From contig CM031616.1 of the NCBI GenBank assembly GCA_018398815.1, positions 23,467,404 to 23,531,403 on the forward strand: 64,000 bases of DNA, read 5' to 3'. This DNA is from Conus ventricosus (taxonomy: Eukaryota > Mollusca > Gastropoda > Neogastropoda > Conidae). Made by a program: the position numbers and the translations under genes. This document shows positions 62,719 to 64,000 of the stretch, in pieces. Position 1 is the stretch's first letter. Each line of letters opens with the position of its first letter. Below the pieces are notes generated by a model. The model searched no databases, had not been told where the DNA came from, and saw nothing but the letters and a program-made list of their open reading frames with translations.

Positions 62719-64000
62719 GGTGTGTGAGTCAAGGGGAAGTGGGTCTGAGAGTCTGAGTCTCATTGAAGTGTACTGAGAGTGAGATTTAGTTCCCTTTATC
62801 TCCCAGGGTGTGCGTGTGTGTGTGTGTGTTTTAAATATTCTGATTGTGGTGATGTTCTTGCCAGATAGGATAAAGGCACATGTAAATATGAGAAAAACAC
62901 TTTCAACAGCTCGGCTCAATTCCTGTCATCATGTCACATAATTTCTTGTCTGAACTGAAGGGCACAAGGGAGAGAGTCAAACAGTCCTTACATCAGTTAA
63001 ACCCAACCATCCATTGTAAATCATTTGATATATCTCCAAAGCTCCAAAGATGTATCGAAAGTGTTCGTTTCTACTTGAATTCTCATCATCCCAGCTAGAC
63101 TGTGGTGGTAGTTGCAGGTTTCGAGTTTATTAGTGTGCAGTAGTTAATAAGATATCCCCCCACCTCTTATACCATCCACTTGTTATCTTGTTTGCTGGAT
63201 GTGGGTTGTAATCTAAACGTGCACCAAATCTGTCAGATTCCTAGATATCAGTAACTCTGGTAAGCTTGATCATTTTTTTGATGAAATCCATTATTTCTTG
63301 CTTTATGTATTAAAGGGGTCCTCACCCCTAAATAGCATGTTTGGGTTGTTCAAAAGTATGATCGAGCGTGTTTCGATGTACGTGTTACTTTTCTTCTAGA
63401 ACTCACTTCTATCCGTGTTTCGGGCAGTGCAAGTAGCCAAATCGTGACTCGCCACGGAGATTGCCGAGCACAGTACGGAAAGAGACGAGAGTCGGGGATT
63501 CCGCAAGTGACGTATCAATGCCAAGACTACCATGAATGAAAGACATGTCCCTAAAAGCTTTCGCTATGAGGACGTAAAACTCAACTGTTTTCCGGCGATA
63601 ATGGCAGATGCTACTAGCTACGAGTCAAGTTCCAACGAAGAGGACATCGAACGTGAAATTTTCACTTAAGTGTATGGAGTTCAGCCGTACCAGTTTGAAC
63701 CTACAGCTCCTTGTACAGTACCACCTCCCTCGCCATCAGACGCTTGTATTTCTTTCCAGGCAGTTCGACATTTTACAGGTTGACCATATTATGTACATGT
63801 ACACACATACGCACGACACAGATAGTACATGATATAAACATGCACACACATCTGTTTACAAACACACACACACACACACATATTACTGTAGCATGTAAAT
63901 AACTTTAAAATGATTATGTGATAAACCACATTTTCTTTCAGTTGTTTAGATCTATCAGATAATGCCTTTTCCTTTGAACAGGAGTTTGTCAGCTACTGCA
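62719..64000 (+). other. CKAP5 intron 25, distal part, with a possible further mobile-element start
   Basis: Around 63601 ATGGCAGATGCTACTAGCTA opens MADATSYESSSNEEDIEREI, an in-frame TAA, then VYGVQPYQFEP. The QPYQFEP motif is one I associate with repeated predicted proteins of mobile origin in invertebrates; no domain can be named. A (CA)n run lies at 63860-63880. The next CKAP5 exon was not found. Confidence 0.4.

Noticed and set aside
63975..64000. TTTGAACAG|GAGTTTGTC as the next CKAP5 exon
   Set aside because: The expected residues after SDSK (NNVRAAALAT-like) are not encoded there; only an acceptor-like sequence is seen.

Overview
This is a eukaryotic, very probably molluscan (gastropod-like) genomic window. 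Its backbone is one large plus-strand gene with GT-AG introns: the 5' two-thirds of an orthologue of CKAP5 / ch-TOG / XMAP215 (Drosophila msps), the TOG-domain microtubule polymerase. I place 25 coding exons between 9632 and 61395. They give about 961 codons covering TOG1, TOG2, a Lys/Ala/Gly-rich linker, TOG3 and the first half of TOG4. The gene runs off the right edge. The animal and mollusc assignment is inference, from the gene, the intron sizes and the repeat content (non-LTR, Penelope-like, DIRS and piggyBac elements and a tRNA-Met-derived SINE).

Layout. 1-9600 lies upstream of the start codon. It holds homopolymers, a diverged ~60 bp tandem array (735-1525), an RNase H relic of a non-LTR element (2405-3210, minus), a GT microsatellite, a 5'-truncated LINE (5267-6257, plus), a zinc-finger DNA transposon derivative (6605-7830) and a palindromic Mutator-like MITE (7903-8288). 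Exon 1 begins at 9632. Intron 2 (10 kb) holds a Penelope-like relic split by a 6.2 kb piggyBac-like element (15837-22040). That element carries a broken transposase and about six copies of a ~365 bp tandem repeat. Intron 4 holds a second zinc-finger element (25833-26903). Intron 6 holds a 6.4 kb DIRS-like tyrosine-recombinase retrotransposon (30646-37047) and a piggyBac MITE (37841-38147). Intron 11 holds a third zinc-finger element (42870-44465). Intron 15 holds a LINE 3' end, and intron 19 holds two further DIRS derivatives. Intron 23 holds a tRNA-Met-type SINE, intron 24 a second piggyBac MITE, and intron 25 a fourth zinc-finger element (61482-62712).

Two results stand out. First, four separate 1.1-1.6 kb elements share one plan: exact 6-bp target duplications, 10-14 bp inverted termini beginning CA, clusters of an element-specific short word just inside the left end, and just after these the start of a protein with a CX2CX16HX5H (BED-like) finger, but no transposase body. 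Two of them also share a subterminal array of three hairpins whose pairing is kept although the sequence differs. I propose that the words are binding sites for each element's own finger. Second, several CKAP5 exons (3, 4, 6, 8, 13) lack single bases in short homopolymers while the other 20 exons are perfect. That points to consensus errors rather than gene decay, and it warns that the transposon frames may also look worse than they are.
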